A stretch of 64,000 nt of DNA from Sthenelais limicola (taxonomy: Eukaryota > Annelida > Polychaeta > Phyllodocida > Sigalionidae), in NCBI GenBank assembly GCA_942159475.1, contig OW804095.1, positions 95,183,740 to 95,247,739 of the forward strand, written 5' to 3'. Below are positions 1 to 14,300 of the stretch, piece after piece; the first letter of the stretch is position 1; each line of letters starts with the position of its first letter. The notes beneath the pieces were generated by a model that had not been told where the DNA came from, did not search any database, and saw only the letters and a list, made by a program, of their open reading frames with translations. A program made the translations under genes and the position numbers.

Positions 1-919
1 TTTGCTTTCCGATTCCATTGTCACCCATCGGAAATTTCAGCGTTAAATCCTTGACCTTTTGATGTGTCCAATAAGCGGTATTGCATAACGTACGATTACA
101 TGGTTGGAGCCATTAAATTGCCTTCACTGTCATCTAGCTCAATCCCCCATTGGGCAAAGTCACTTTCACTAGAGTGCAAATAGAATATCAGAGCCATACA
201 GCTGGAAGCTATGAATGAACATGCGATTTCCCAGAGACTTTAGGATAGTACATATATATTGAATCTGATGTAATGCAGTTTTGAGGTGGCACTTAATATA
301 TTGCTTCATAAGAAAACTGTGATACCCTCTTTATATGATGGAATGGCAAGACTAATTGACCTATCAGAGAGTATGAGGTCGCGGCATACACCCAGATAAT
401 CTTTTTATTTCGATTCACTAATTGTCATTTACTGGATGTTCCTAATGCGGGGCATCGTGAGAGCTCATCACAGACACAATGCATACTTGTACCATAGCCG
501 CCATCTTAATCTACTTTCTTTCACTTCACCTTTTATAATGGACAAAGGAATGGTACCGTGATACCCCGACATCCGCCTTAAAATATCCGGGAAGTAATCG
601 ATATCTCTGGAGGGAAATGAGAAAACTAGCTTGAAAGCAATACGCCTCATTCATGAAAGAACATCCAACTTGATTAATTCCATCGAATATTTAAATGGTG
701 GGAAAAGTACAAACTTTAATCAGTGCTGTTGTACATGTATGCATATGTTAAAGTTGGATATGTAAGGACTATCATAAATCGTAACAATTTGACGGTGCTC
801 CCAACTGTGTCGCAGTGTTCCGATTTACCGGGAAGTTAAAATCGTTATAGTTAAACTGAAATCACACATAAGTAGATCCCACTGACAATTGCTTATGTAA
901 TTCCATCGTATAGCTTTAC

Positions 920-956
920 TCCCCCCCCCCCTCCCCCCCCCCCCCCCCCCCCCCCC
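920..956. repeat. Poly-C tract
   Basis: A nearly uninterrupted run of C with one T. It accounts for the glycine-rich reverse-strand reading frame over it, which is not a gene. Length is prone to sequencing and assembly error. Confidence 0.9.
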
Positions 957-3823
957 GCCTCGGTACGTTCTGAGTCCCGACAACTCGAATGAAAAACTCG
1001 TTGATCCGCAGTACGTTGAATAAACGGTACACGAATGTGATGAAAACGTTCCTACGTAACCTCCTGCAATTGAACTTTAAATGCCTCCGGAGCGTATATT
1101 GTATGGAACCTTCTCCTTTAGAATGCCCAATGTTCGAGATGTCCGCATGTATATATAATATATATGACAGTCTGTGAAGAAGCGTTTCCAACATTATCGC
1201 CTCTTCCTTCCTTCGCATTTAAGCCATTTCCACCAACCCGTCACACGCCATTACTGATTGGCTTACTATTCCCTGCAGGCCTCGAAAAAACCCCTTTCAC
1301 ATCCTCTTGTTTGGCACTAAGATAAACCATTTTTATGCGATCTGCTACATCAAAGTTAGGAGCAAGGCTTCACATGCGATGCCTTGAGTGTGCTCCAGTC
1401 TCCACTGCTTTTCCAGAAACACAATGCTTTTCTTATTGGTTTGCGACGATAACGGGCACACTGAGTGTTGTTTAATTGGGCGTCTTTTTGACTTCCACAA
1501 CACGAGGCTGGCGACGCAATGCGCGTAATCATATGAGCATTACCGCGCATGATTTGAGTTGGCTGGATTTGTTTTTATTTCTTGTGACATGATCAGGATG
1601 AGTATCCTCAATGTCTTTGTGAAATAATTCGATAATTCCAATATTTCATGGAATTCGGACATCTTTGTGTATCAGCTCTGATTAGAATGTGAAAATTACT
1701 TCCAGATTTCCATGTCTGTATTCATACATGTGGTGGCCATATAAATGTGAATTGTGCCCCAAGCATATTATGGGAAGTGACCCGAAATATGTAATTACAT
1801 GACGCAAGACATGCATGGTTCAACGCTGCACTGATAATTCTGCATTCTACCATAGCAAAGATCGTATCATTTTGTAGAAAAGGACAAATCCGTATTCAGA
1901 ACAGTTCCTGGAGAAATTGATTACTACTGGTCCTAATTCACATGAAAATGTCAACATATTTATGAGTCTTCCAATTGGTAAAGAGCGGTGAGATAAGAAA
2001 TGCTGGTTACAAAGCAATGATGTAGTTCGGTTATTAAAAGTGCAATTCATACTGAATTCATAAATTCATAGTTCCATTGATAGATGGTTGATTCTAGTTT
2101 GAAATTTAAATCTAACCTATACCCGGTACATTATGTTCTCATTTGTTCTCATAATTATATAGTTCAAGCTGTACTAGTGTTTGTTCTCGACTGACGCAGT
2201 TTCAAGACATCATCAAGGAGATCGTCGCCTTGTTGTTAGACATTCTATTCACTTCAAGGCAGTTGTTAACTGAAGCCTTTTAGCTCATGTATGTGTTTTG
2301 TACCTTAGTCCTGAGGATTAAACCCTAACGAACGTATGTTGCAATATAAATGCCTGGGGCCCGGTTCATTAAGGTCCTTTCTCTCATTTCCTTCATCCAT
2401 CAAGTGTTAGGATCCGGTTAATGTCCTGTAGAGTTTAAAGGCCCTTCATGCTGTTCCTCTGTGCCTGGCATAAATTTCAAGATAAATTGAGAAGAAATGA
2501 CGGGGAGATATATTGCAAGGTAAAATATCAACAAGTAGGGCAAAAGTGTGGTGATAATATTCCCGAAATATAATATTTCCCACTGACTGGCAAGTCAATA
2601 TGGTTGAAGCTAGTATAAGACTCATAAAATGTCGGATTAGACAAGGAAATATCCTCTACAACGGGAATAGTGAATAATATTATATTTTTACATGTTGGTT
2701 ATATGTACCTTAAACTGTATACATGTATATTGATTATGGAACCTGTCGTAAGCTCCAGTTTTATGATTCCTTTGCTTAAATAAGTCGACCTCCCTTTGAT
2801 GCTATCTACCAATGACTCTTGTGGTGGGCAATAATACCATGGGCCCCCATAGACCTTCATTGTCCAAGGGGTCATTAGGGAGTATAGTCCCTGAATGAAA
2901 CATCTATCGGGTCATTCAGCAGGGCCTATTTTAGCAATGTATGGCCATTCCATAGGATAATAATATCAGTGGCTGCCAGGCCCTCTGTTGCACGTGCCTT
3001 CTGTGGTCGGATATTGTTTCCAAGGCACGTATGAGGCTATTAGCCAAGGTTTGGTCCAGGATGTGATATATCGGTTTCAGGCCCCTTCCAATGTGAATAG
3101 CTCCACAGCCTTTGGTTCACATGGATTTTACTGATCCGCTCATTCTGTACTCTCCCCCACCTACCACCAGCCATCCACCCACCCCTTCACTTTAACCCAC
3201 GAGAGCCATGCAGGAACGAAACCACGAATGACCTCCCACGAGCGTCCAAATATGACTTAGAATATTGAATTAGCACCGGTCTCTCAAATTAGATCAAGCC
3301 AAAGCATCCTTCTCTTTGCACTTTTCAAATAATTCAATCATCAATAATCGTGCTTTGCATCAAAAGGCCCTGACGTGATTTGAGAATATTCCGCGGGGTG
3401 ATCTTCGAAAAATACAACTAGTAAACTTGCTGAACGTAAAACGTACAATGTCCTTAGATTATGAGTGATCATTCACATTTGTTCGGACTTCCTTAAAATA
3501 AATGTGGCCCTGAAAGAATTTCTTTGTAAATCACTTCCTGCGTACGGAAAGAAAACGTCCACAATACCCCATTAGCCTACATGTCACTAATGCAGTTTTC
3601 TACTTGATGGATGGCTTGGTCTTTTTGTTACGTCCCATGGCTTGAAAAAGAATGAGTTAAAAGCACTTCATTTGCATATAACAAATCAGGAGAGTACTGC
3701 AGAGGCATGTATAGGTCTATTAGGCACTCACATATACCGTATTTTACTGAAGATAATACTGTTGTGTTGATTATGTAAAGTAACCCATCACCAATGCAGC
3801 CGGGGTCATTCAGAATTAAGGGT

Positions 3824-3988
3824 CCAGTCTAGGCTCACAGCATGTCAGTGATTGGACGACTACTGCGCTAATAGCTTTCCTGGTCCTGGAGTAGGCGTGC
3901 TAATGTCATTTTAATGGTATTTTGGGGTCTGGAGCGAGAGGCTCTCCCTCAGTTTGGAGGGACTCTCTCAACTCTGAACTTAGACTGA
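3824..3988 (-). mobile_element. MITE-like repeat, family 'CAGTCTAG', copy 1
   Basis: One of about six related copies in the window. Read on the minus strand it begins near CAGTCTAAGTTCAGAG, passes through a conserved block (GAGAGAGTCCCTCC, then GAGCGAGAGGCTC in reverse sense, then TAGGCGTCC-like sequence) and ends with TGAGCCTAGACTG. The two ends are inverted relative to each other, as in a non-autonomous DNA transposon. No coding capacity. No target-site duplication was established. Confidence 0.65.
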
Positions 3989-6900
3989 GACCTATTTTAG
4001 CCATGTATGGCCATAGAGAATATTCATACTGTTTGTCAAGGCAGGAAAGCAATAATACTTGTATAGTAATATCTAATGGAGAGCACTTAGAACTATGAGC
4101 CAAGTGTATCTAGGTGGGAAACGAATATTGTGAACCGAATAAATCAGAGTCTTGAGAACTCATGTAGGTGTCACTGCATCTGACTCAAATTAAAGTTGAC
4201 TATTGACTTGGCCATCCACAGGCCCACTTCACGTGGGGTTTTTGTATTTACAAACCACAGACACACAACATAACCTTGAACACAATGCAGCATCTAACAT
4301 AGACACTGTGTGCTCTGAAGTTGGAGGTAGGAGGTGGGCATGGGCTAATCGGACTATCCACAAAGTGCACCTAATATGTCAATATTTCTGCAGTAGAGGA
4401 GATATTTATGGTCGATGACAGGAGCACGTTCTAGTCACTACACAGCTAAATGATGGATGTGATGTGTGTTTCCCCTCCCTCCATTACAAAAGACTTCCAT
4501 AACCCAGTCTGGGAACAAGTACGAAACCAGTGCATTCCGATTGATTGCCACTCCTCTTAATTTCATGGAGGAGAGCCAATGACTGGTATCAAGTAAATGT
4601 CGATTCTAGTTGCTGTTTCATTGACATGACCCAAGCTTGTTTTAATCCGACAACTGAATGATATAACCTGTAATTTGTGGAAATCAATCAAACTCTTCTA
4701 TAATAACCAAGAGGGAATGTCATTTTGAAAGGGAGTGTTTCCATACGAATCAATATAGATTTATTTGGATTGACAGTAATATGTTTAATCCAATCGCACT
4801 TCGAAATTTAACTTGTTCGTTTAAAGGCGATCATCAGTCATTGATTGCCAAGTCAAATATTGGGATATTTCATCGAGATCGGTCTTGATGTCTGCCTGTG
4901 GGAATCCATTTTTTAAGGCTGATGCTATCCCGTAATCAACCCTAATTAACCGACATGGTCAACCAATTTAATATCATCAATTCACATTAAAAAATTCCAT
5001 GACGTTTTTTACGGTTTAAAGACTTTGCTATTAACCCGATTGGAGTATAGGCTACTTTGCTAATAACCATCGAATTTCATTAATAAAAATATGACCCTAT
5101 AGAACACATTTTACTTCGTATCATGAAGTGTGTTGGTATATACATAAGCATTTATAAATACGGAAAATAAATCACATAATATTCTAATTGTACGGTTGAA
5201 GATCGCATACCCAACATATATTTATATACGAAGACAGTAGATCCTTTGTAGATTTTATCCCATTATCCCTCACATCATGTATAGGAATACTCAAGATAAG
5301 GATAGCTGTCTTATATTATCGAGCCACGGCAATGATTGAAAACGTTTTGAGGGTGGAGCAGGGAAGGCTTGGGAAGCGCCATATGTTATGTATTCGCACC
5401 TTGCCTGAGGCTCCTGGCAGCTTACTACAACAGCTGGAACATTAAAAGTATCTAACACTTGTTGGTCAAAAGCTTGTTTCGAATATTGATCCGACACTTC
5501 TGTCTGAGTAAGCACTATATAGTATAGTGTGGGCCATTCTCAATACAGCTCTAACAACGCTTAAAGGAAAATTCGTGCACGATAAATCACATATCTAGAA
5601 AATTATAGGAGATCAGAGAAAATCCTGTTAATCGAGCGAGTTCCATGGGATCTGCCACATGAATGGGTGATTCTGAATAGCATTATCACCCACTTGACCA
5701 AATGCTTTAATAATTCACAGGGAAGGGAAAAGAAGGTATGTATGCCCGGCTTTTCACAAAGGGTTCTCGGATACCCATGCCAATTCTCATAGCTCCAGCA
5801 GAGATTCCACCCCCTGTCATGCTAGGTATACATTGATTAAATGCCCACGCAGGTCTAAATTCTCCTATTCATTGAAAGGAAAATAGAGCGTTCGACCTCG
5901 CGTACCAGTTGCTTTAGGGGCATTAACGTTATATTTCCGAGGTTTTATCCCCCATTGATTTCTCAATCACCGGTGAGGTAATTTATTGCCACAGGTTCCT
6001 ATATAATGTGCACACCGTATGCGTAGCGGCATGGGCCATGCAACGCCCCTGGCACTGGATGTTTAAATATGATGCACAATACTTCTGTATGCATGTATAT
6101 GCATGGTATATTAGCCCCGATCAACCCCGTATACCTATATAGACCCATAGCAATTGCGACTGACACATATTGCTTATATATATGAGGTTGCTGGATTCAA
6201 CAAGTAATGGCTGAGTGCTACCATTTTGTTTGGGAGTTATTTGTCTTGTCTGTGTGTAGCGTTTCCCACCACTCTCTATCGATTTTGTAATAATCACCCT
6301 CTCCCTCATAGACTAGGGTGTTCACAAGTGGCGTGCCGCTCGGCCACTGCTTGCCAACCACCCCAAGCCCGCCCACTGCTCTACACCCAACCAAACATCC
6401 AATCCCAGTCTGACTAAACCCGAGCACTAAACCACAAAATTCCCATTCGTTGGCTTTTCTCTCTGGAATGAAAATTGTGCTGAATATTCCTGCGTTAAAC
6501 CACACAAACCAATTCTCAGAGCCATTTGTTATTCATCAAAAAAATCCCAATTGCAATCTTGTCAAATTAGTCCAATTGAGATTATGCATATGGGCGGGGA
6601 GTGGTAGCAACGAAAGCCTGCTAGATGGAAACAGCTGAGACCTGCTTTTATAGTTAAATGAAAGATTCATGGTTCATAGTATACAGATTCGGCTCTATAT
6701 AAGACAACGAGCGTGCAGCTGAGCGATTCCCAAGGATGCTATTGTAAAGTGGGCTGAAAGTGATATGCCTTTGGACAAAAGCCTCAACTGGCTAATTACT
6801 ATGTTGCATAAGGAGGCCGTTGAAAGGGATTAGTCGCGTAATAAACATTAGAGAGCCTACAAGAATGATACTCTAATGCCATAAATCAATGACCTATAAT

Positions 6901-9900
6901 CCAAATGCAGTTGTAGATCGTACTTTAGCCGTTAAGTCATAAGAATAATCAATTCGTTAGCCTTTGTAAGCAGATGATGCAGCGATCCTGTATACAACAC
7001 TTCCATGCCACTCCATCTGCCTGTCTTCGGGGAGAACTGGGGATTAAACAGGTTGAATGTTGGCAGGCCAAATTAATAACCATGCTGCATGTTTTCTTAC
7101 CCAAAGCCTTCCCACATATTTGCATTAAGATCCAGTGCATGGTTCTCTCCCTCAAGATCTATGCATTGAATATTGACTGATTCTGTTGAAAGGTCTCCAT
7201 CGATGTTGCATGAGAATTGAAACATGCTGTGAAAATGATATATTGTAAAGAATTGCATTCTTTTGGGTTGGTTTACCGACCCTATTAAGATCACCAACCG
7301 ACTTCTCTCTGACTCCTGCATTATCATAGAAGACCGAATCTCTGGGCAAATTGCCTTTGAAATTCTCACAATTTGTTTATAATACATGTATAGCGCATGC
7401 AGGGGCGCAGAGGGGAAGAACCACGCGACTATAATAGTGAGTAGTATATGGAAGCTGACGGTTTATGCGGGTTCCAACAAAGCTATGTTTATCGTCTACG
7501 ACACTGATTTCCATATTATGGTCGGAGTTTTAAACATTTGATTATGATATCATAAACACTTGTACAGCAAGGCTAAACATGGAGTACTGAGGCCATTAAA
7601 CGAAAGGCTTAGGTCTAGCATTGAGGTACTCTTTCCTCTCTTCCCTTCCTGGCATCTTGTTTTCTAATGAACCATAGATTAACATGCATATAAAATAGAA
7701 CACTTTCTTTTATGAAAAACGAAATAGAATAGATTAGTTCTATCTGATTAATCAGAAATGAAAATGATACGAATCTATGCACTGTCAATAACATCATTAT
7801 TACCCAGAGATATTTCAATAATGAGACGGTGATATAATATCTGAAAATAAATAACATTGTGCCGGGCTTATTGGGAAGGCGAACACCGGGGCAGTGAAGC
7901 TAACCTCTACTGACAAGCATTGATGGTGCAAAGAATATATAGGGAATTAATTAGCCCTTCAGCACTTGGCCTCTGTGCCAAATACATGGTAATGCCCCAA
8001 GATACGAGCTTCAGCTTTTCCATTCTTAATGCCTAACCTTCTAAATAGGCGCAGTGATCTCCTGGGAGCTTTGTACCCTGTCCCATTTCCCCCGGGTTTA
8101 TCGGTCTCGTGTGACCTTCGATACAGGTCAAACAATATTTGCGATCCAAGCGTTTGCTTCAGCCCAAGCATTCGCTCTTATCGTAGAATCACTTTCCTGA
8201 GTCAGAGTCATAGCCAGCCATGAAAAGAGCCAGATTCTCATGACCTTTATCCTCTCTCTCCTGCTCTAAGGCCCTCCGACCAGTAGAATGAATATGCAAC
8301 CTAGAGAAAGAAACATGTATAGACTGAATCGCTTTTATCTACATATATCTTTCTATCTATAGCATCCAGCTAGATTAGTACATAGATGTAGGTTGGAAAA
8401 TTCACTCTCAGAAATCTCAGGGTATGTTCAGACTTAGGTTCGACTTTTATGCTGTGAATAGTTGCATGGAAATAGCCTCCTTGCCAATATATTAGCTGTT
8501 TCCAGAAGGAGCACAAAGGTCAAAGGTTCCCCATGTTCGGGGAATGGAACAGCTCTTCGTTTAACCTTATTTGGGCAGACCTGTATCCCTCGTGCCTTGG
8601 CCTTAGTAAATTGGCTCAGCAAATAGACCCAAGATATTAGCTCTTAACAACCGTAACACCACACCCTTAAGGTCGGGAACTTAACTAATATAGCCTGTCA
8701 ATCATAAAGGAACCCCCATGAATATACAGTACTTTCTTCTTTTTTAAAAAAAAAACACTACAAAAGTGGAAATATTCAGCAGGTGAAATACACTTAAGTC
8801 CGGGCGCTGAATGGATTCTTCACGCCTGTGAGGATGTGAGATTGAGGAGGTAATTACTGCACCTCAAACTTCGACTTGAACACGTGACCAGTTTTTGATT
8901 TTCGTGTGAGTCTCGCGGGACATGCTATATATTTCGAGTGACCTTATAGCGAATTGTACAATGTTGAGAAATGCCATTACAAAACTGAGCATATTGAGAA
9001 TTAGGATCCTCTTTCTATTCCATTATTTCTCCGCGGAAATAAACTCCAGTCTCTCTATTCATAATGGTATCCTATTTCATACGCTGAGAAATATTTTTTT
9101 CTATTCAATATGAGAATTTATTTAAGTTCTGCTAAACCATGGCTCACTCATGGCAGCACAACTGTATTGTATGCACTATACATTCTTCTATAGTAATGCA
9201 GATATCTGTTCTGATTTAAAAAATATTCAATTAAAACAGGATGTGACTTCCTAAATATATTCTGATCATTTCCAGAGGTTGCATTACTCTTTTTCCCCTC
9301 CCGAACTTGGTAATATGTTTCATTTTGTTGTAGGTCTGTTGCACATATATATGAATGCAAAGACCATTTGTTGTTCCTATGAGCAATAGCTAAGAAAGGG
9401 TTTCTCCTTTGGGATGGCTATTTCTCTTGACAGCGGCTGGACAAGCTAAGGGTCCCAAGGGTGAAGGTCTAATCCTCGCTCACCGACCCAACAACGTGCT
9501 CCCAATGCAAAAAGCGAACAACAGTACGACCCTATTATTGTGCATTGGGAGGTTACAAATTGACAAAGCGTGGGGCCGTGGGGTGGTTCTCTCAAGCTAT
9601 CTTCAACAATATTGATCCAGTGTCAGTCCAAATAATAACAGTGTCCCTTTCAAGAATTGGCGTTGGGACCAGAAGAGATGATTATTCACAGCGACCGATT
9701 TCTGATTTCCATTATGTTCATTGCTTCGCCACAAAAAACACCATAGTGTAATTTTTCAGTAGTGAACGTGATTAAAAAGTGGCCCTCACATCTGTGTCAT
9801 ATTATATTTATAATAATAGTGAATCTACCCGTCAATGTTGAGCAATTTCCAATTACTATTTCATATGAAGTCAAAACCTTATTGCCCACATGAACCGTCT

Positions 9901-11266
9901 GACATATGATATAATGTGTGTGAGCAATTATGTGGCTACACACTCGATTTAGCATTAGATACTGCATGACACACTGAGTACTGAGTTATAAACACACCTA
10001 ACTATTCCTTGGTGAAGCAAATGTAAATGCCCATGCCAATTACTGATGGAATACTGATGAATACGTCCCCTCTAAATCCTGGTATGGCTGCATGAGTTAT
10101 TGCATCCAGGAGACTAATTTGTTCCAATACAAACTGTTGTGCCCTACATATATATTATATATAGGCCAGTAATCACCGTTGAGCTGACAATTAAAATATG
10201 TGTACACCTGAAAGCCATAAACCATCTCAAGACGATGTGTCAATATATTATTATTTAAAGAGCATTTATCATCATACTTACATTTTGTATATTAGATAAG
10301 GTTTCTGTGGCAGGTCTGCCTGAGCCCTCCAAGGCAGGTTTTGACTGTCTGACTCTTGCTAGGGTCATCCGTTAATGGTATTAAATATGTATAAATACCT
10401 GCCTCTTAGATCACCACTTCCTCGCCAAGTGAGGGTTTCTTTTACCCCAGGGCCTGCACTCTTTTTATTGGTAACCAAAGTAATTTGAGCTCATGAAATA
10501 TTGATCAAGTAGTCACTATGGCAAATTTCCTTGAACCTTCTTCATATGTTATTCCGCCGTCAAAATATGTAATGTACATGACTGTGTGAGGGCTTTTATT
10601 TAGGAAATATTTATATTGGAAGTACTTGTCATGCGAGTATTCATGTATTCAATTTGTGCAAAGCAATATCAAGAATATTAATGACTTCTTTTCACCTCGT
10701 TGATGGATTGTTATTAAGATGAATAAAGAATGATCTCCCATGTCTGCCTTAGTCCTGGGATTTGTACCGGTTTAAAATATGTTGACGATATAGGAGAAGA
10801 AAAGGGGATGTCTTAGATATCGCATGACTTGGTTTGTGAAGGCAGCAAATGATAGCCTTTTACGACAAATCAAAACAAACGCTGAACCACTATGGGGGGA
10901 ATTTATGTGGACATTGCCCCCGTTGCATAACAATCTGCGAGCTCAAAATCAACACTGAAAAAGCTACTTGCAGATTGTTATGCAATTGTGGCGGGATAGT
11001 CCCCTTGTTCACAACAAATGAATTCATAGCTAAATATGTTTTAACTGTTACAAGTCTGGTTTCAGATTTCAGATATATTTATTCAGAAAATGCTGACACA
11101 GCTATGAAATGATATAACATAGTTTAATACAGTATATAATCCAGTCTAATCCCTATAGTCTACAGGTGATCATATGGACCAATTCACGGTACATTTTCTT
11201 ACGACATGCATGCATTTTTCTAAATATGTGAAAATAAAGACTGGCATACTTTCTTGATATTTTTAG

Positions 11267-11390
11267 GTCGGCCATAACTCATCTGCTTTGTGGGATCTAC
11301 GCCCTGGTCCTGATTGTCTTGGGACTGGTGTTACCCATGAGCGATGCCCTTACACATGATATGGAGCGTAGACCTACGTTCTACGTGGAG
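11267..11390 (+). CDS. OTOP: OTOP gene A, first visible exon (segment 1)
   Basis: Follows a pyrimidine-rich tract ending TTTTTAG and stops at GAG|GTAAGC. Entry phase 2, exit phase 0, 124 bases. It encodes SAITHLLCGIYALVLIVLGL and onward, a hydrophobic first membrane helix, then a polar loop. It matches exon 2 of gene B (121 bases) in position and phases. Confidence 0.9.
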
Positions 11391-14300
11391 GTAAGCCTGC
11401 AGCATGATTCCAAGCACGTAAGTGTCCTCCCTCCTAACTCTTTCCTTTCATAATTCCAAAATTATATCGAACGTCATCTACTCGAAATAAGAAATAATAC
11501 GCGATAATAGCTCTATAGGTAACCATATAATTCAAGCAGTAATTTAAAAATTGAAATTCAGTACACTTGATATCGGGCATTTATGTCAATTCCGTATACA
11601 AATGATGTATTTAACCTAAGAAATTTAAATGACTCATAGAAATATATTTCTTTCATCTATCTTGATGTATAGGGTATTGAACCATCGTTTACCAATACTG
11701 AAGTAGTAAATACGCATCTATGTGTGTGGAAAACAATATAAGATGTATAATAGGGGAACATTTAGGAACATTTTGCAGTACAGTGGATGACATCGAAATG
11801 AAATTAAGAACCATAAACAACATTACAAAAATGATCCTCACTATTCCTTTCATGGTTTGTAATCCATTTCTTCTTCAACTTACCCTAACCACCATCTGGG
11901 AATTTCACTTTAGATTTTTAAAAAGACCAATAACCCTATATCTCTTGCTAATTTAGTCCCTAACAATCACCATCTGGGAGGTAAATAACCGATTTGCCAA
12001 TTCAACCTATTTTACCCTGCATGGTCTTCTTTATGTGTGGTATTGTGGCTTTCTCCCATCGATGTAATATTGATTTGTAATATCCTTCATGCTCATCATC
12101 TTTCACGTAACTCACCTTTTGTACTATATTCTCCTGTGTATATATACATATTTCTCATTGCTTAGTGTCAATAACTGTACAGTGCAAGGCTTGCTTTATG
12201 GCGTTGTATGAGTAATATCTTATGTATTGTGATGTATGGGATGTTTTATGTCTTCGATCTTAGATTTAAGCTAATTTGATTGAATAGTTCTTAATCGTAC
12301 ATATATATAGGTGTTGCTCTCTTGCTGTGTTTAGAAAATGGGCTATTGAATTCTATACAGAATATATCTATCAGTCTCATTTAGTTTATGTAAGTCATCC
12401 TTATACAAATGTCACAAGACCAACTATTTTCTCTCAAACAGGCCACACCCGCGAATTCCCTATGTGACAGTAAATATCAGTCTTCATTTCCTCCCTCGAT
12501 ATATTTTACCACTGGGCGTGACACGATAGGACGCTCTCTTATTTAATACCCATGTTTATCAGGGTTTCGGTGATTGGTTAATTTTCAACCAATCACCCAC
12601 TTCCTTGGGTCAATGGTTGTGAGAATGAGACCATGGTGAATGCAAGTAGTCTTATCAGGCAAGGCCCAGCGTTGTAGATTGGAAGCCTTTAGAAAGGATC
12701 CCTGGCGTTTGTTTAGCACGAGCAGCAAGCTCGATGCCACCAGTTAAGTTTACATCCGCCTTGGAAATATATGAGTGTCGTATACTTTCTGTCTCTTGCA
12801 AATACCCCGAGTAATGGCCGAAGGTTCTAGGTGAAAATGAAAGCAAACTCTAATGCCTATCAGAAAGGCATTATAGAGGCTGTGTATGATTTGTCGCTCT
12901 GTACTAAAATCTTTACTTCAAAGGCAAGCATAAGGTCCTTCACCTTTCTCAAAGAAGGTCTCTAGTCAAAGGGTTACTAGTGCGTTTAACGTCAGATATT
13001 TTCCATTACTTGGGATTGTATATGAAAAGCAAAAGTAATAGCAGCTGTAAAAAATGATCATGTGAAAGAAGACTGGATCTATGAAAGTATCAAGCTAATG
13101 CAGATAGACATATTTCCCTTTACAGTGGCTGTTTTACATGCATTCATTACCTTTAGCCGGGTCGACATATTTATTTTGCATTTATTTTACATCTCATTTT
13201 AGCTTTTTTGTGCACGTTTATGCAAATTTACCATGAATCTCTCCTTTTACCATCTTCTTCGTGGTCAATGTCACTGGCGCTTTAAATTTGCCTGTGTTTA
13301 TTGTTATCGTTCGTTTTAATCATGCAATTCAATTTCCTGTCCAAACCTTCATCCTTTTATAACTACTATCATTACATTTATTCATCTAGATGAGATAAAT
13401 AATTCCAAACTGCGTTTAAATTCACCGTATCTACCCAAACTATTCTACTTGTACATATATAAAGTACAATTCCTATAAATATTCAACAATCAAAATTAAA
13501 ATGACATCCTGTGTAAAAGGCCCAATCCTATTGCCACTACGCATCCATCTATCAAATTAAGCCTGATTTCATCCACAACCAACTCAAAGCTCACGTCGAA
13601 CCTCACGTCTAAACTTCCAAGAGGAGGTAGTGGCTTTTGCGTTCGAATTAAAGCTCATGTTCATTAACGAATACTTTGTATCGAGATAACAAATATAGGA
13701 AAAGCTTTGATGTGGTAATGGATATCGGGCTTTACTTATACTTCCAATTCCCACAGTAATCATGTCATTCTCTGTCAGGTATTCCACCTCTACATATATT
13801 TGGTATCGCTGCTGTTCTTGATCTACCTTCACGCCTTCCTGCTGAGGTATCGGGATGATCAGAAAGTTGTCCGCAACATCCGACTTGTCTCCAACAACCA
13901 GCTTGACAGTCCGGACAAATCAGCCTTTGCTGTCCAAGAAAGCAGCGAGATCTCAAGTTCCCACTCGAAAGAAAACCGTTCAAGGTCACGTACCCCCAGC
14001 GATGTCGACCTTGAACCCTACCAGCCTACAAGAGCAGTAACACATGATTCCGAAGGGGTCAACTTTTACTTGCGCCTTGGAGCCATTGGTAAGAAAATTG
14101 AAATGATCATTAATACCGCGTTTCTTTAGAAGCAGACACTCTTAAAGGGTCGTATCGGAGAATCCATAATATATTAGATAGTATAGGCCTAGATACAAAA
14201 CAAATATATGAGCTATATAGTAGTTTTAAATTGGGCTGCCCTTTCCTTCGAATCCCTTCATAATTGGCATTCAAGAAACGAAAGGTCAGAAGCAACCTCT

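Larger units (their letters stand above)
1..11266. other. Region upstream of the first visible exon of OTOP gene A, no gene seen
   Basis: No open frame here resembles a known protein or carries a convincing exon with splice sites. The stretch is either 5' flank or the long first intron of OTOP gene A; gene B downstream has an 11.5-kb first intron, so the second option is plausible. Recognisable content is a poly-C tract near 0.92 kb and one minus-strand MITE copy near 3.8-4.0 kb. A 24-base segment beginning CCTATTTTAGC occurs at about 2927 and again at about 3990 with one difference, so part of this area is repeat-derived. Confidence 0.6.

Noticed and set aside
2356..2390. CCTGGGGCCCGGTTCATTAAGG as a transposon terminus
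   Set aside because: It resembles termini common in invertebrate MITEs, but no inverted partner was found nearby.
10849..11112. 87-residue frame just upstream of the first visible gene A exon, considered as the missing N-terminal exon
   Set aside because: It ends at a stop in AT-rich sequence, has no phase-2 GT donor in the right frame and no resemblance to the gene B tail.
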